Assembly (NCBI GenBank): GCA_035946735.1
Contig: DASYYZ010000224.1
Location: forward strand, 1-64,000
DNA length: 64,000 nucleotides
From: Gp13-AA77 sp035946735
Lineage (GTDB): Bacteria; Acidobacteriota; Terriglobia; UBA7540
Direction of reading: 5' to 3'
Shown: one piece after another, positions 34,026-42,424 of the stretch
Layout of the letters: every line of letters begins with the position of its first letter
Position numbering within the stretch: the stretch's first letter is position 1
Program-made: the position numbers and the translations under genes
Notes under the pieces: model-generated
What the model was told of the DNA's origin: nothing
Database searches by the model: none
The model's input: the letters and a program-made list of their open reading frames with translations, nothing else

Positions 34026-34781
34026 TCAACCCTCCAGAATTTCCCGCAGCCGCGCGTACCCCGACCGGCTCACCGGAAGTTGCGCCCCCGTCGTCAGCAC
34101 CACGACGTGCGTATCCTTGCCGTAAGGCTCGATCTTTCCCAGTCGATCCAGATTGACGATGTAGGAGCGATGAACCCGCACGAACCGGCCGGGATCGAGC
34201 GCGCTTTCCAGGCTGGCGATGGTCTGCTGCTTTAGCAGCTTCTTCCCTTCCACGCAAAGCGCGACGTAGTCATCCTGGGCTTCAGCATAGTCGAGCTTCC
34301 TCACAGGAATAATATGGACGCGCGTTCCATCCTTCACCACGATCCGCTCCAGGAATTGCGCCGGAGGACGCGCCGCGGTGGCCAAATCAGCCGGCGGCGG
34401 CAGCTTTTCGCCCAGGCGCTCCCGGGCCCGCTCAAGCGCCGTCTTCAGACGGTCAACGCCAAAGGGCTTCAAGAGATAATCCACGGCATGCGCCTCGAAG
34501 GCCCGCAGCGCGAACTGGTCATACGCCGTCACGAAGATCACGGCGGGCACCGGTCCGGTGAGCTCCAGTACCTCGAAACCATCCAGCTTGGGCATCTGCA
34601 CGTCGAGGAACAGAAGATCGGGCTTCAGTTCGCCGATGGACTTCACGGCTTCGAAACCGTTGGCGCACTCCGCGACCACTTCGACCTCCGGATGACCGCC
34701 GAGCAGCTCCCGCAGCAGGCGGCGCGCCAGTTCCTCGTCATCAACGATCACGGCCCGATATTTCGCGCTGATCTCAGCCAT
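34026..34781 (-). CDS. LytTR-family response regulator
   Basis: A 251-residue response regulator. Residues 8-125 are a receiver with acidic VIVDDEE, phospho-Asp in LLFLDVQMPKLDG and later Lys in LKPFG. Residues 145-250 form a LytTR DNA-binding domain (RVHIIPVRKLDYAEAQDDYV ... FVRVHRSYIVNLDRL). It starts directly after the histidine-kinase stop codon (no spacing), so the pair is translated together. The target genes are probably envelope related, as a LiaF-like gene lies upstream in the same operon. Confidence 0.92.
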   Translation of the reverse strand: MAEISAKYRAVIVDDEELARRLLRELLGGHPEVEVVAECANGFEAVKSIGELKPDLLFLDVQMPKLDGFEVLELTGPVPAVIFVTAYDQFALRAFEAHAVDYLLKPFGVDRLKTALERARERLGEKLPPPADLATAARPPAQFLERIVVKDGTRVHIIPVRKLDYAEAQDDYVALCVEGKKLLKQQTIASLESALDPGRFVRVHRSYIVNLDRLGKIEPYGKDTHVVVLTTGAQLPVSRSGYARLREILEG

Positions 34782-35852
34782 TTAGATTCCATCCGCCTTT
34801 TCGTCAAAGGGCAGCGTAAGGCTCACCCGGAAACAATCGCCTTCTCGATCCACGCGGATTCCGGCCCGGCTTCCGTACTTGGCCTGGAGCCGCTGGCGGA
34901 CGTTTGCGAGTCCCACACCGTGACGGGGCACGCCAGGAGTTTCGACGTCGAATCGATTCTCTAGGACGATCTCGAGCGCCTCGGAACCCCGACGCGCGCT
35001 CAGCCGGACCCACCCGCCCTCAGGCAAAGCGGAGACGCCGTGCACAATCGCGTTCTCCACGAGTGGCTGAAGAATCAGCGGCGGCACCAGCCCTCGGAGG
35101 ACCCCTTCTTCGGCTTGCTCGTCAAAGGAAAGGCGCGGCCCGAAGCGCACCTTCTCGATCCGCAGAAACCCGTCGACCAGGGCAAATTCTTCCGCGAGCG
35201 GAATCAACGTCTTTTCACCGAGACCGAGGGTGCGGCGCAGAAAATCACCGAGCAGAATGCACATCTCACGCGCCTTCTCCGGATCCACCGTGGTGAGAGC
35301 GCTGATGGAGTGCAGGCTGTTGAAGAGAAAATGCGGATTCACCTGGGCTTTAAGCGCCCGCAGCTCCGCCTCGCGAGCCAGGATCTGCGCCCGGGCTGCG
35401 CGTTCTTCAGCCTGACGCGAAGCCTCCGATTCCAGCAGCACGTAGTGCATCGCCACCGTGAGCAGATAAAACACCACCCCGAGCCCGAAGAGCAGTCCGG
35501 CAGCTCTGGTGAGGTGTTCGCGCGAGACCGTAAGTAGCTTGAGGCCGGAGAGCGCCGCCACCGCCGCCCGCGCGATCAGAATCCAGACAAAGCTGGCCAC
35601 TACGGCGCCCGCGATATGGATGGTCAGAACTGATTCCACCGACCTCAGGCTCAGCGGGGTGAGACGGCAAGCATACCAGGAGGAAAGGCAGATGAACGCG
35701 TAAAACAGAGTAAGCGGAGCGCTCAAAGCCGCGCCTTGCACCCAACCCAGCCCCCCGCTGGTCGCGAGCTGATCCGCTACCAGGACGGCCAGAATGGACC
35801 ATCCCAGCAGGTACAAGGTCAGGCGACGAAAATTGAAAAGGATCGGATGCAT
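34782..35852 (-). CDS. LytS-type sensor histidine kinase
   Basis: A 356-residue membrane histidine kinase of the His_kinase/HATPase type (LytS/AlgZ-like). Four hydrophobic N-terminal segments are visible (to about residue 145). Then a cytoplasmic stretch has the phospho-acceptor region LKAQVNPHFLFNSLHSISAL with its conserved His, and the ATPase N-box LVENAIVHGVS and VGLANVRQRL. ATG 35852 is chosen over an upstream TTG at 35864. It lies 8 bases after the LiaF-like gene and directly before the response regulator. Confidence 0.9.
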   Translation of the reverse strand: MHPILFNFRRLTLYLLGWSILAVLVADQLATSGGLGWVQGAALSAPLTLFYAFICLSSWYACRLTPLSLRSVESVLTIHIAGAVVASFVWILIARAAVAALSGLKLLTVSREHLTRAAGLLFGLGVVFYLLTVAMHYVLLESEASRQAEERAARAQILAREAELRALKAQVNPHFLFNSLHSISALTTVDPEKAREMCILLGDFLRRTLGLGEKTLIPLAEEFALVDGFLRIEKVRFGPRLSFDEQAEEGVLRGLVPPLILQPLVENAIVHGVSALPEGGWVRLSARRGSEALEIVLENRFDVETPGVPRHGVGLANVRQRLQAKYGSRAGIRVDREGDCFRVSLTLPFDEKADGI

Positions 35853-35860
35853 GCGGCACG

Positions 35861-36616
35861 TCAATTCTTAACGTTGAAGCCTCCCATTATCCATGCGCCT
35901 TTGATCACCAGGATCTTTCGCGGTCCTGTCGACTCCGAAAGCTGCCGCTCAGTTTCGTCATTGTGGCCCCCGAAAAGCGCCACGCCGCGCACCTGGACCT
36001 CCCAATTCCGGGGCACGATAATTTCGCCGCCACCGAAAACAGCCAGCACCTCGAGCGTGGCCTCGCCACCCTCCATATCCGCATTCCGGAAATTGATTTC
36101 CGATCCACCGAATACGGCCAGCCACTTGCCGCCGCGGAAGTTCTTGGAGTTTACCCGGACCTTTCCCCCGCCAAACACGTCCACGCGGTTGAGGTCCAGG
36201 CTGGATTCTACACTGGAGACTCGTTGCTGCTTCCCAAACTTTTCATACAGAAGCCACAAGCCCACGCCGACAATCAGCAGCGGCCAGGTGTGGCTGAAGC
36301 TGAGGTGCCGATAGCCAAGCGCGCCCAGCAGGAAGACCACCCCGAAAGCGACCTCGACGGTTCCCCACAGTTTGTCAGGCGCACCCTCGCCGCGAAGCAT
36401 CCGCGCGAGGCCAAAGGCGATCAGAACCATCGGCCAGAATCGCCACACGTCCCAGGCATGCACCAGACCTTCCTGGTCCAGCAGCAGGATGACTCCGATC
36501 ACGACGATCACGAGTCCGGCTACCAGGCCGGGTTGATTTCCCTTGCCGCGCATGCCGAATACCAGGCCGATGTGCTGCTTGCCACGCTCTTCGTTCTTGC
36601 TCTCGTGCTCATTCAT
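35861..36616 (-). CDS. LiaF-like membrane protein (DUF5668 / cell-wall stress domain)
   Basis: A 251-residue protein. Residues 30-130 contain about four membrane segments in the DUF5668 pattern (LVIVVIGVILLLDQEG, FWPMVLIAFGLARML, LLIVGVGLWLLYEKFG). The C-terminal part is a beta-helical LiaF-type domain with recurring FGG turns (VDVFGGGKVRV, LAVFGGSEINF, LAVFGGGEIIV, VALFGGHND). Start 36616 is backed by AGGAGA. The upstream gene overlaps it by eight bases. In Bacillus, LiaF restrains the LiaRS system; here the neighbour is a LytS/LytTR pair, so a similar control is inferred. Confidence 0.8.
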   Translation of the reverse strand: MNEHESKNEERGKQHIGLVFGMRGKGNQPGLVAGLVIVVIGVILLLDQEGLVHAWDVWRFWPMVLIAFGLARMLRGEGAPDKLWGTVEVAFGVVFLLGALGYRHLSFSHTWPLLIVGVGLWLLYEKFGKQQRVSSVESSLDLNRVDVFGGGKVRVNSKNFRGGKWLAVFGGSEINFRNADMEGGEATLEVLAVFGGGEIIVPRNWEVQVRGVALFGGHNDETERQLSESTGPRKILVIKGAWIMGGFNVKN

Positions 36617-36899
36617 GGTCGTCTCCTGCTGCGCTTTCCCGCCATGAAGGCCGGCGTCGGCTCCGCGCAGCCCAAGTCTCCGCAAGCAGCCCCGCCAGGA
36701 TCAATGCCGCCGGCGGCGCCCATACGGCCACCGCGGAATCGACCGCGCCAGCGTGCGCTCCGGCGAGGCGCCAAAGCGACGACGCAATCAATTGCACCGG
36801 CCAAAATCCCATCTGCTGCAAGTGAGCATAGCTAGACTCCACGCTTGCCAGCAACGCTGCCGCCAGCAGCCATAATCCCGTCCTTTGACTCGTCCTCAT
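36609..36899 (-). CDS. Small two-helix membrane protein
   Basis: A 96-residue protein with hydrophobic segments LWLLAAALLASVESSYAH and AVWAPPAALILAGLLAET. ATG 36899 is preferred because GAGAGG lies five bases before it; ORF 36992 is open but has no such element. Its stop overlaps the LiaF-like start by eight bases, so it leads the operon membrane protein - LiaF-like - kinase - regulator. I do not recognise a family. Confidence 0.6.
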   Translation of the reverse strand: MRTSQRTGLWLLAAALLASVESSYAHLQQMGFWPVQLIASSLWRLAGAHAGAVDSAVAVWAPPAALILAGLLAETWAARSRRRPSWRESAAGDDHE

Positions 36900-37278
36900 G
36901 ACGTCCTCTCCCGTTTCCTGCCAGTTCATCGAATTCATGACGCCTTGCCCTTCACGAGACGAGATTATTCGCTGTCCGGAGCCGTGTCTCATCCTTTTCG
37001 GCGAATGGACGCTTGTTGCCGGTGAGTGACGGGTTTACACGGAGAATACCGGTGGCCCCAGCACATAGGTCGAGTGACAGGGCACGAGGCATTCTATCCA
37101 AGAGATGCAAGCTAACCCTATGCCCCTCTTCGCCTTCTGAACCAGGCTAGCTTTGTTGAAAAACATTCGGAACCGAGTGCTTTCAACTGCTAGACTGGTC
37201 GGGTTCGAAGTTTAGTCTTGCGGCTGCTCAGGATTCTGATGATGAGCCAAAACGATGCGGAACAGTGAGAACCGCTGC

Positions 37279-37331
37279 TGTAGCGCCGGTCTGCGACCGG
37301 CGTCTTTCGCCGCTCATAGAGCGGCGCTATA
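37279..37331 (+). repeat. Two-hairpin interspersed repeat, copy A
   Basis: A 53-base element forming two adjacent hairpins: CGCCGGTC-TGC-GACCGGCG and CGCCGCTC-ATA-GAGCGGCG. The same element lies in inverted orientation at 58606-58658, matching at 49 of 53 positions by my alignment. The gap 36900-37424 contains this repeat and otherwise nothing I can name. Confidence 0.85.
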
Positions 37332-37424
37332 GAGAATGACGTCACTGTATTTTGCAATCTTCATCAGTTGGTTCCAGCGCCCGATGGGCGGATGGCAGAT
37401 TTCGCGGTGAATAGGAGGTCGTAT

Positions 37425-37769
37425 ATGCGAATCCTTAGCTTGCTGGCGGCCAATCTTCTGCTTGCCTCAGTCTCGCTCGCCGGACAGAACCACTCGACTC
37501 CAACTATTCCCGCGACGTTTCCGCCGCAGGAACCCGACCACCCTCACCTACAGCTCGATCAGCCTCCCACGGTTGTGCAGGGCGACCGCCGCGTGCCGAT
37601 CAAGGCAGCTCAGGTGAAGCAGGAGGCCGACGAACTCGCCAAGCTGGCGCAGTCGATTCCTCCCGATGTCGACAAGGTCGCCAAAGGTCAGTTGCCTCAG
37701 GACTTGCTAGCGCGACTGAAGCACATCGAGAAGCTCTCCAAGCAGTTGCGGCGTGAAGTCGTACCCTAA
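37425..37769 (+). CDS. Small exported protein with charged C-terminus
   Basis: A 114-residue protein. TAGGAGGTCGTAT precedes ATG 37425, an excellent site. A signal peptide (MRILSLLAANLLLASVSLAGQ) ends near residue 21; a Pro-rich region (IPATFPPQEPDHPHLQ) follows. The last 60 residues are helical and charged (QVKQEADELAKLAQSIPPDV). It is probably periplasmic. I do not recognise a family. Confidence 0.7.
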   Translation: MRILSLLAANLLLASVSLAGQNHSTPTIPATFPPQEPDHPHLQLDQPPTVVQGDRRVPIKAAQVKQEADELAKLAQSIPPDVDKVAKGQLPQDLLARLKHIEKLSKQLRREVVP

Positions 37770-37796
37770 CAGGCTGCGGAAAGACTCGTGCCAGGT

Positions 37797-37890
37797 GTCA
37801 TTCCGAGGCGATAGGCGTCGAGGAATCTTTTTTGGTCTTGTGATTTCAGAGCGAGATTCCCCGGCTCGCAAGCTCGGCGTCGAAATGACA
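37797..37890. repeat. Interspersed palindromic repeat, copy 2
   Basis: A 94-base imperfect palindrome with TGTCATTCCGAGGCG at one end and GGCGTCGAAATGACA at the other, plus internal AGGAATCT/AGATTCC. It is of the same general kind as 33297-33376 and 52576-52613. Confidence 0.65.
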
Positions 37891-37941
37891 GTATCGGAAG
37901 GTTTGCGCAACCCACCAAGTGGCACGTCATCCCAAAGTAAA

Positions 37942-37981
37942 AAGCCCTCCCTCAGGAATTCCAAATCCCGAGGGAGGGCTT
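37942..37981 (-). terminator. Intrinsic terminator downstream of TonB-dependent receptor
   Basis: Perfect 12-base stem AAGCCCTCCCTC / GAGGGAGGGCTT (37942-37953 and 37970-37981) with a 16-base loop. On the minus strand it is followed by TTTTTACTTT, 21 bases after the receptor stop. The stem is symmetric, so it could also work for plus-strand transcripts. Confidence 0.85.
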
Positions 37982-38001
37982 CTTATACTAGCCTACCTAG
38001 C

Positions 38002-41000
38002 CTAGAACAGCAGCTTGAGCGCGAACTGTATTTCGCGGTTCGAGTTGCTGGTGCCCGTAATCTGGCCATAGCTCCCGGACAATACATTGTTCGTCGGATA
38101 ACCGAAGCTCGTTGTGTTAATGGTGTTATAAGACTCGGCTCGGAACTGCAGCTTGAAGCGTTCCGAGAGGCTGAAGTCTTTGAGCAGAGCGAAGTCGATG
38201 TTATGGAAGGGCGGACCAATCAGGTCGTTTCGCTGCTGGTTGCCGTAACGGGGCGTGCCGGCCAGTTCGGCCGCTTTCAGAGCGTCGATGCTAAAGCAGC
38301 TCGTGTCGAACCATTTCTGCACCGTCTGCGGGCCGTTATTGCCATTGCAAACTCGATCCGCGAACAAGTTTGCGGACTGGCTGTTCGAGTAGTCGATCCC
38401 GGAGACCACCGGAAAGGGGAACCCGGTCTGACGGCTGTAAATCCCGGAAGCCCGCCAGCCACCGACGATTTCGTCGACCACTCCACCGTAATTCAGCCAG
38501 CGCTGGCCACGTCCCAAAGGCAACTCCCAGACGCCGCTGAGCACGAACCGCTGGTGAGCGTCGTCGTAACTAGGCCCGTAATTGCACGGGATGCAGTTGT
38601 CATTCTGACCGTCGGTTTGGCTTAGCGCTCCGCCGAAGCCCTCGTCACCCTCATTGTTGTCGAAAGTAGCTTGCCAGGTGTAGCCGGCCAGGAATGTGAA
38701 TCCCTGAGAGAAGCGCTTGGTGAGCTTTAACTGCAGCGAGTTGTAATTGGACTTCGCATCCGAGCTGGTGTAGAGGAACTCGCCGAAGTCAGGGTAAGGC
38801 CGATTAGCCTGCTGACCTGCGGCTCCAAGAGCAGGGTTTGTAGGGAGAGGCTGGTTGCCCGGAAGGTGCAGATAACCCTCGTGGTAGGCCTTGTTACCAA
38901 CGTAGTCGGCTTCCACCGCCCAATTCTGCGCAAGCTCGGACTGAATGCCGAAGCTCCACTCTACAACCTGAGGGGGTTTGAAATGGGGAGAAATGTAAAG
39001 GGAGATGAACTGGTTCGAGAGGGCCGGCGTGCCGCCCACCGCGAGCACGTTCTGAGAGGTGACGATGGACCCGTTGACGACCTCAGGGGGAGCAGCTCCC
39101 GGGGCGATGTAGGAAATCGAGGTCCCGTTCAGTGGGTTGTTGTTTACGAAGTGCGTGTTATTGAAATTTCCGAGGTCGGTAAAGACTCCGGCGCCGGCGC
39201 GCACCACCAGCTTGTCCGATTTCGTCGGCTTCCAGGCAACGCCCAGGCGAGGATCGAAGTCCTTGTGATACGGGAACACCAGGGAGCTGCGAGTGCCGCC
39301 CGTAAATCCGAAGGAGGCACGCTCGGCAGAATTTGCCAACAAGCACTGCCCGGTGGTGGGTGAGATCAAGAACGAGTACTGGGGATTGCTGCAGTACGCG
39401 TCGTTGATAGCATTCGGCTCGGACGATACCAGAAGGGCATCACCGGGTCCGGAAAAGGCAGGTCCGGTGGGCACGTAGCTGACAAAGTTGTTGCGCTTAT
39501 CGTAGGGCCAGCCTCGATATTCCCACCTCAGCCCGAGATTCAGAGTCAAGTCCGGCCTAAGCTTCCAGTCGTCTTGTCCAAAGAAGGCCCAGAACTTTCC
39601 CCCAGCCTGGTTCGTCCCCAGGTAACGAAGTGTCTCATTGGCGCTGTTTGGATAGCCTTGCAGGAAGTCGGCCAAATCGGCAACCCCTACGGCTTGGCCT
39701 CCAATAGGAATGGTCGGGTTAATTCCTTCGTTAAGTCCCAGGCCGGAATACTGTCCACTGAAATTGAGTTGGCCGTGAGGCGAGAAGGCCGCCTGCTCGC
39801 CCAATATCTGGTAGAACTGCAAGGTGGCACCTGCCTTGGTGCTGTGCTGGCCGTGGGTCCACGTGAGTGTGTCCCCGTAGGTTTCCACCATGTCCGGGCT
39901 GATCACGGGCCGGTATTCGGAGTCACCGATGGTGGAGTAGTTGGTGAAGCTGAAAATGGGAAAACCAATCGAGTTTGCCGAATAGCCGTTCAGGTTCTGA
40001 ATTCCAAAAGATGACATAAAGTTCGGCGCGCGCGGGCAGGAAGCGCAGTTCTCATCGTTCCAATCACGCTGGAATCCGAGGCGAACTTCGTTGAGAATGT
40101 TCGGGTTGACGCTGTGGGTCCAGCCAAAGGCAATGTTTTGTCCCCGGTAATACAGTGTGTCGCCAAAGGTCGGCAGCGAACTGTACCCGGTGTAGGGATC
40201 ATTCCAAGTCGACTGGCCAAACATGTAGCGCCCGAATATCTGATTCTTTTCGTTGAAGTTGTGGTCAACCCTGACGTTGAACTGGTCATCCCGCTCGGTA
40301 GTCGGTGACGTCTGCGCGAAGTTCGTCACCGTCGGGTAGTTCGACGCTGGGAAGGGATTCAGGGAAAGCGTGTGAGCGGCAACCGGATCGATGTTAGTGA
40401 TGATATTGCCTGGCACCGGCGTCCCTACCAGAATCGTAGAGCCCCCGGGGCACGTGTAGCTTTTTACGGTGGCCGGATTGAAAATTTGGCCGGTGTCGAA
40501 ATTCAGGTTGGCCGGTCCTCCGGCTCCGCAGAGATTGATCATTTTGCCGGTCAGCGCGGCGGCGAAGTTGCCGCTAAGTTCCGCCGGAGTGGGAACGGTG
40601 TTGAGCGCTATCCCGCCTTCAGTCCGGCGCAGTCCCTCGTAGTTCCCAAACCAAAAGGTCTTGTCCTTCTTGATGGGACCACCCAGCACGCCTCCGAACT
40701 GGTTACGCCGGAAGGTGGGCCGGGCAGATCCTGGAATTTCGGCCCCGGTAACCGGGTTTGTATTGTTTAAGGAAAAGAAATTTCGCGCATCCAGATCACT
40801 GTTTCGCAGAAAGTCGTAAGCGGCCCCATGAATCTGATTGGTGCCGGACTTGGTGGCGAGATTGATGGTAGAGCCGGCGGCCAAACCGAACGAGGCGTCG
40901 TAAATATTCGTCTCGAGGTTGAATTCCTGGATGGCATCCGGCGGCGGCGAGAGGGCAAAACCTCCGAAGGAGAGATTTCTCGACATGACGCCGTCGATGA

Positions 41001-41622
41001 GGAAGTTGTTGCTGGAGGAGCGATTGCCGTTGGAGTTGTAACTGGTCTGGCTGAAGGGTGAACCGATGGTGCTGCTGGCAAAACCGCCGTTGTCCGTGAT
41101 GGCGCCAGGAACCAACGTGGCCAGCGAGCCGAATTCGCGCAGGTTTAAGGGCAGATCCAACACCTGCCTGGTATCGATCACGGTGCCGACCGTCGCGCTC
41201 TCGGTGTTCACGATGGGCGCCTCGCCCGTCACCACCACCTGCTGGGAGGTACTGCCCACCTTCAGCGTGGCATCCAGCGTCGCTTGCTGGTCCACTTGAA
41301 GCGTGACACCGTTAATCACCGTGGAGCTGAAGCCTTCTTTCCCGAAGGTGAGGTTGTACGTCCCCGGCGACAAGGACGGCAGCGTGTAATGGCCGGACGG
41401 GTCAGACGTGGTCTTGGTCGCGACACCCGTCTCGGTGTTGGCGGCCGTCACGGAAACCTCGGGGACGAGCGCGCCACTCGCATCAGTGACAGTGCCGGAC
41501 AAAGAAGCGTTCACAGTCTGGCCGCTGCCTACCGGCGCGGTCAAGCTCATGCAGATACCCAGCACGGCAGCCCACAGGATATGCCGGTACAAACTTTGAC
41601 CCAGTGAAGAAGGTCTGGCCAT
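38002..41622 (-). CDS. TonB-dependent receptor, Oar-like with carboxypeptidase-regulatory N-terminus
   Basis: A 1206-residue outer-membrane protein. ATG 41622 is chosen because GGAGG lies before it and a signal segment (ILWAAVLGICMSLTAPVGSG) follows. An N-terminal CarboxypepD_reg domain (SLSGTVTDASGALVPEVSV) and a plug-like domain (VVVTGEAPIVNTESATVG) precede a long beta-barrel. The protein ends with FALKLLF, the typical terminal aromatic Phe of barrel proteins. Such Oar-like receptors are abundant in Acidobacteriota; ligands are often oligosaccharides or peptides but are unknown here. An intrinsic terminator lies just downstream. Confidence 0.92.
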   Translation of the reverse strand: MARPSSLGQSLYRHILWAAVLGICMSLTAPVGSGQTVNASLSGTVTDASGALVPEVSVTAANTETGVATKTTSDPSGHYTLPSLSPGTYNLTFGKEGFSSTVINGVTLQVDQQATLDATLKVGSTSQQVVVTGEAPIVNTESATVGTVIDTRQVLDLPLNLREFGSLATLVPGAITDNGGFASSTIGSPFSQTSYNSNGNRSSSNNFLIDGVMSRNLSFGGFALSPPPDAIQEFNLETNIYDASFGLAAGSTINLATKSGTNQIHGAAYDFLRNSDLDARNFFSLNNTNPVTGAEIPGSARPTFRRNQFGGVLGGPIKKDKTFWFGNYEGLRRTEGGIALNTVPTPAELSGNFAAALTGKMINLCGAGGPANLNFDTGQIFNPATVKSYTCPGGSTILVGTPVPGNIITNIDPVAAHTLSLNPFPASNYPTVTNFAQTSPTTERDDQFNVRVDHNFNEKNQIFGRYMFGQSTWNDPYTGYSSLPTFGDTLYYRGQNIAFGWTHSVNPNILNEVRLGFQRDWNDENCASCPRAPNFMSSFGIQNLNGYSANSIGFPIFSFTNYSTIGDSEYRPVISPDMVETYGDTLTWTHGQHSTKAGATLQFYQILGEQAAFSPHGQLNFSGQYSGLGLNEGINPTIPIGGQAVGVADLADFLQGYPNSANETLRYLGTNQAGGKFWAFFGQDDWKLRPDLTLNLGLRWEYRGWPYDKRNNFVSYVPTGPAFSGPGDALLVSSEPNAINDAYCSNPQYSFLISPTTGQCLLANSAERASFGFTGGTRSSLVFPYHKDFDPRLGVAWKPTKSDKLVVRAGAGVFTDLGNFNNTHFVNNNPLNGTSISYIAPGAAPPEVVNGSIVTSQNVLAVGGTPALSNQFISLYISPHFKPPQVVEWSFGIQSELAQNWAVEADYVGNKAYHEGYLHLPGNQPLPTNPALGAAGQQANRPYPDFGEFLYTSSDAKSNYNSLQLKLTKRFSQGFTFLAGYTWQATFDNNEGDEGFGGALSQTDGQNDNCIPCNYGPSYDDAHQRFVLSGVWELPLGRGQRWLNYGGVVDEIVGGWRASGIYSRQTGFPFPVVSGIDYSNSQSANLFADRVCNGNNGPQTVQKWFDTSCFSIDALKAAELAGTPRYGNQQRNDLIGPPFHNIDFALLKDFSLSERFKLQFRAESYNTINTTSFGYPTNNVLSGSYGQITGTSNSNREIQFALKLLF

Positions 41623-42424
41623 CACACACCTCCAGGAAAATTGAGAAGCCAAGCAGTACAAACCCAGGACCGACCAGATAAAACGGTGATAACGACCGAT
41701 TGTCCCGATGCCTTCGCCCTACCCTAAATTGAACGACCGGACCCGACGAAAAAAGAAGACCAAATGCAGCAGTACCAAATACGTTGCAGAACTCGAAGCA
41801 TACACCGGTATCGCAAGAGGATCAAGAGCAAAGTTGCGATACAGCTCATCAGTCATTTTGATCCGGCCGCCCAAGCGCTCCCCCTTTGGGAACCTGATAC
41901 TTCCCGATCGGTCAAGAGGGACAGTTAGATCGCCCGTCGCTGGGCAGCCGAACCCGGTCCTTAAGGCAGGGTCGGCAAACTAATCGCCTGTTGGGCTCAT
42001 CCATTCGGACACCCTTCTTTGCCACGAAAGACATCAAATGGTCGCGACGTGGAGCAGGGGTACGGTTAAGGTCGGGTTCAGCCGCCGGCGCCGTTTTGGG
42101 AATACGAATTTGGAAGTGGCTGCCTCCGGTATATTACTATAATTTGAATACTTTAATTAAACACTTGTCAGGTTTTCCACGCTGGCATTATATTGGGCTC
42201 CGGGTTAGGTAGCAGTGTTGGTGAACGTCCTCTTCAAAAAGGTCCTTTGTGACCGGAAGGGTCTCAGGCGGGAAACGCCAAGAGCAGACGTGTCCTTCGA
42301 CACTCTTCTGTCCAATTGGAGAACTTCGACGAGGAATGGCGAGGCCGCGGGCAAACTAGGGTCAAGATCGTCCGCGCGCCCCGAACTGACGTTAAGTAAA
42401 TCTCAATTGAGGGATCAAAGATCA
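41623..42424. other. Intergenic region between divergent receptor and FG-GAP genes
   Basis: About 800 bases with no gene that I can support. It should hold promoters for both flanking genes. An AT-rich stretch near 42131-42175 includes TATAAT at 42138-42143, a possible -10 box for the plus-strand gene, with only a poor -35 (TGGCTG, 15 bases upstream). Small ORFs in this region have no recognisable content. Confidence 0.4.

Noticed and set aside
41708..41983. 91-codon plus-strand ORF in the receptor upstream gap
   Set aside because: Basic, low-complexity sequence without ribosome site or family resemblance.
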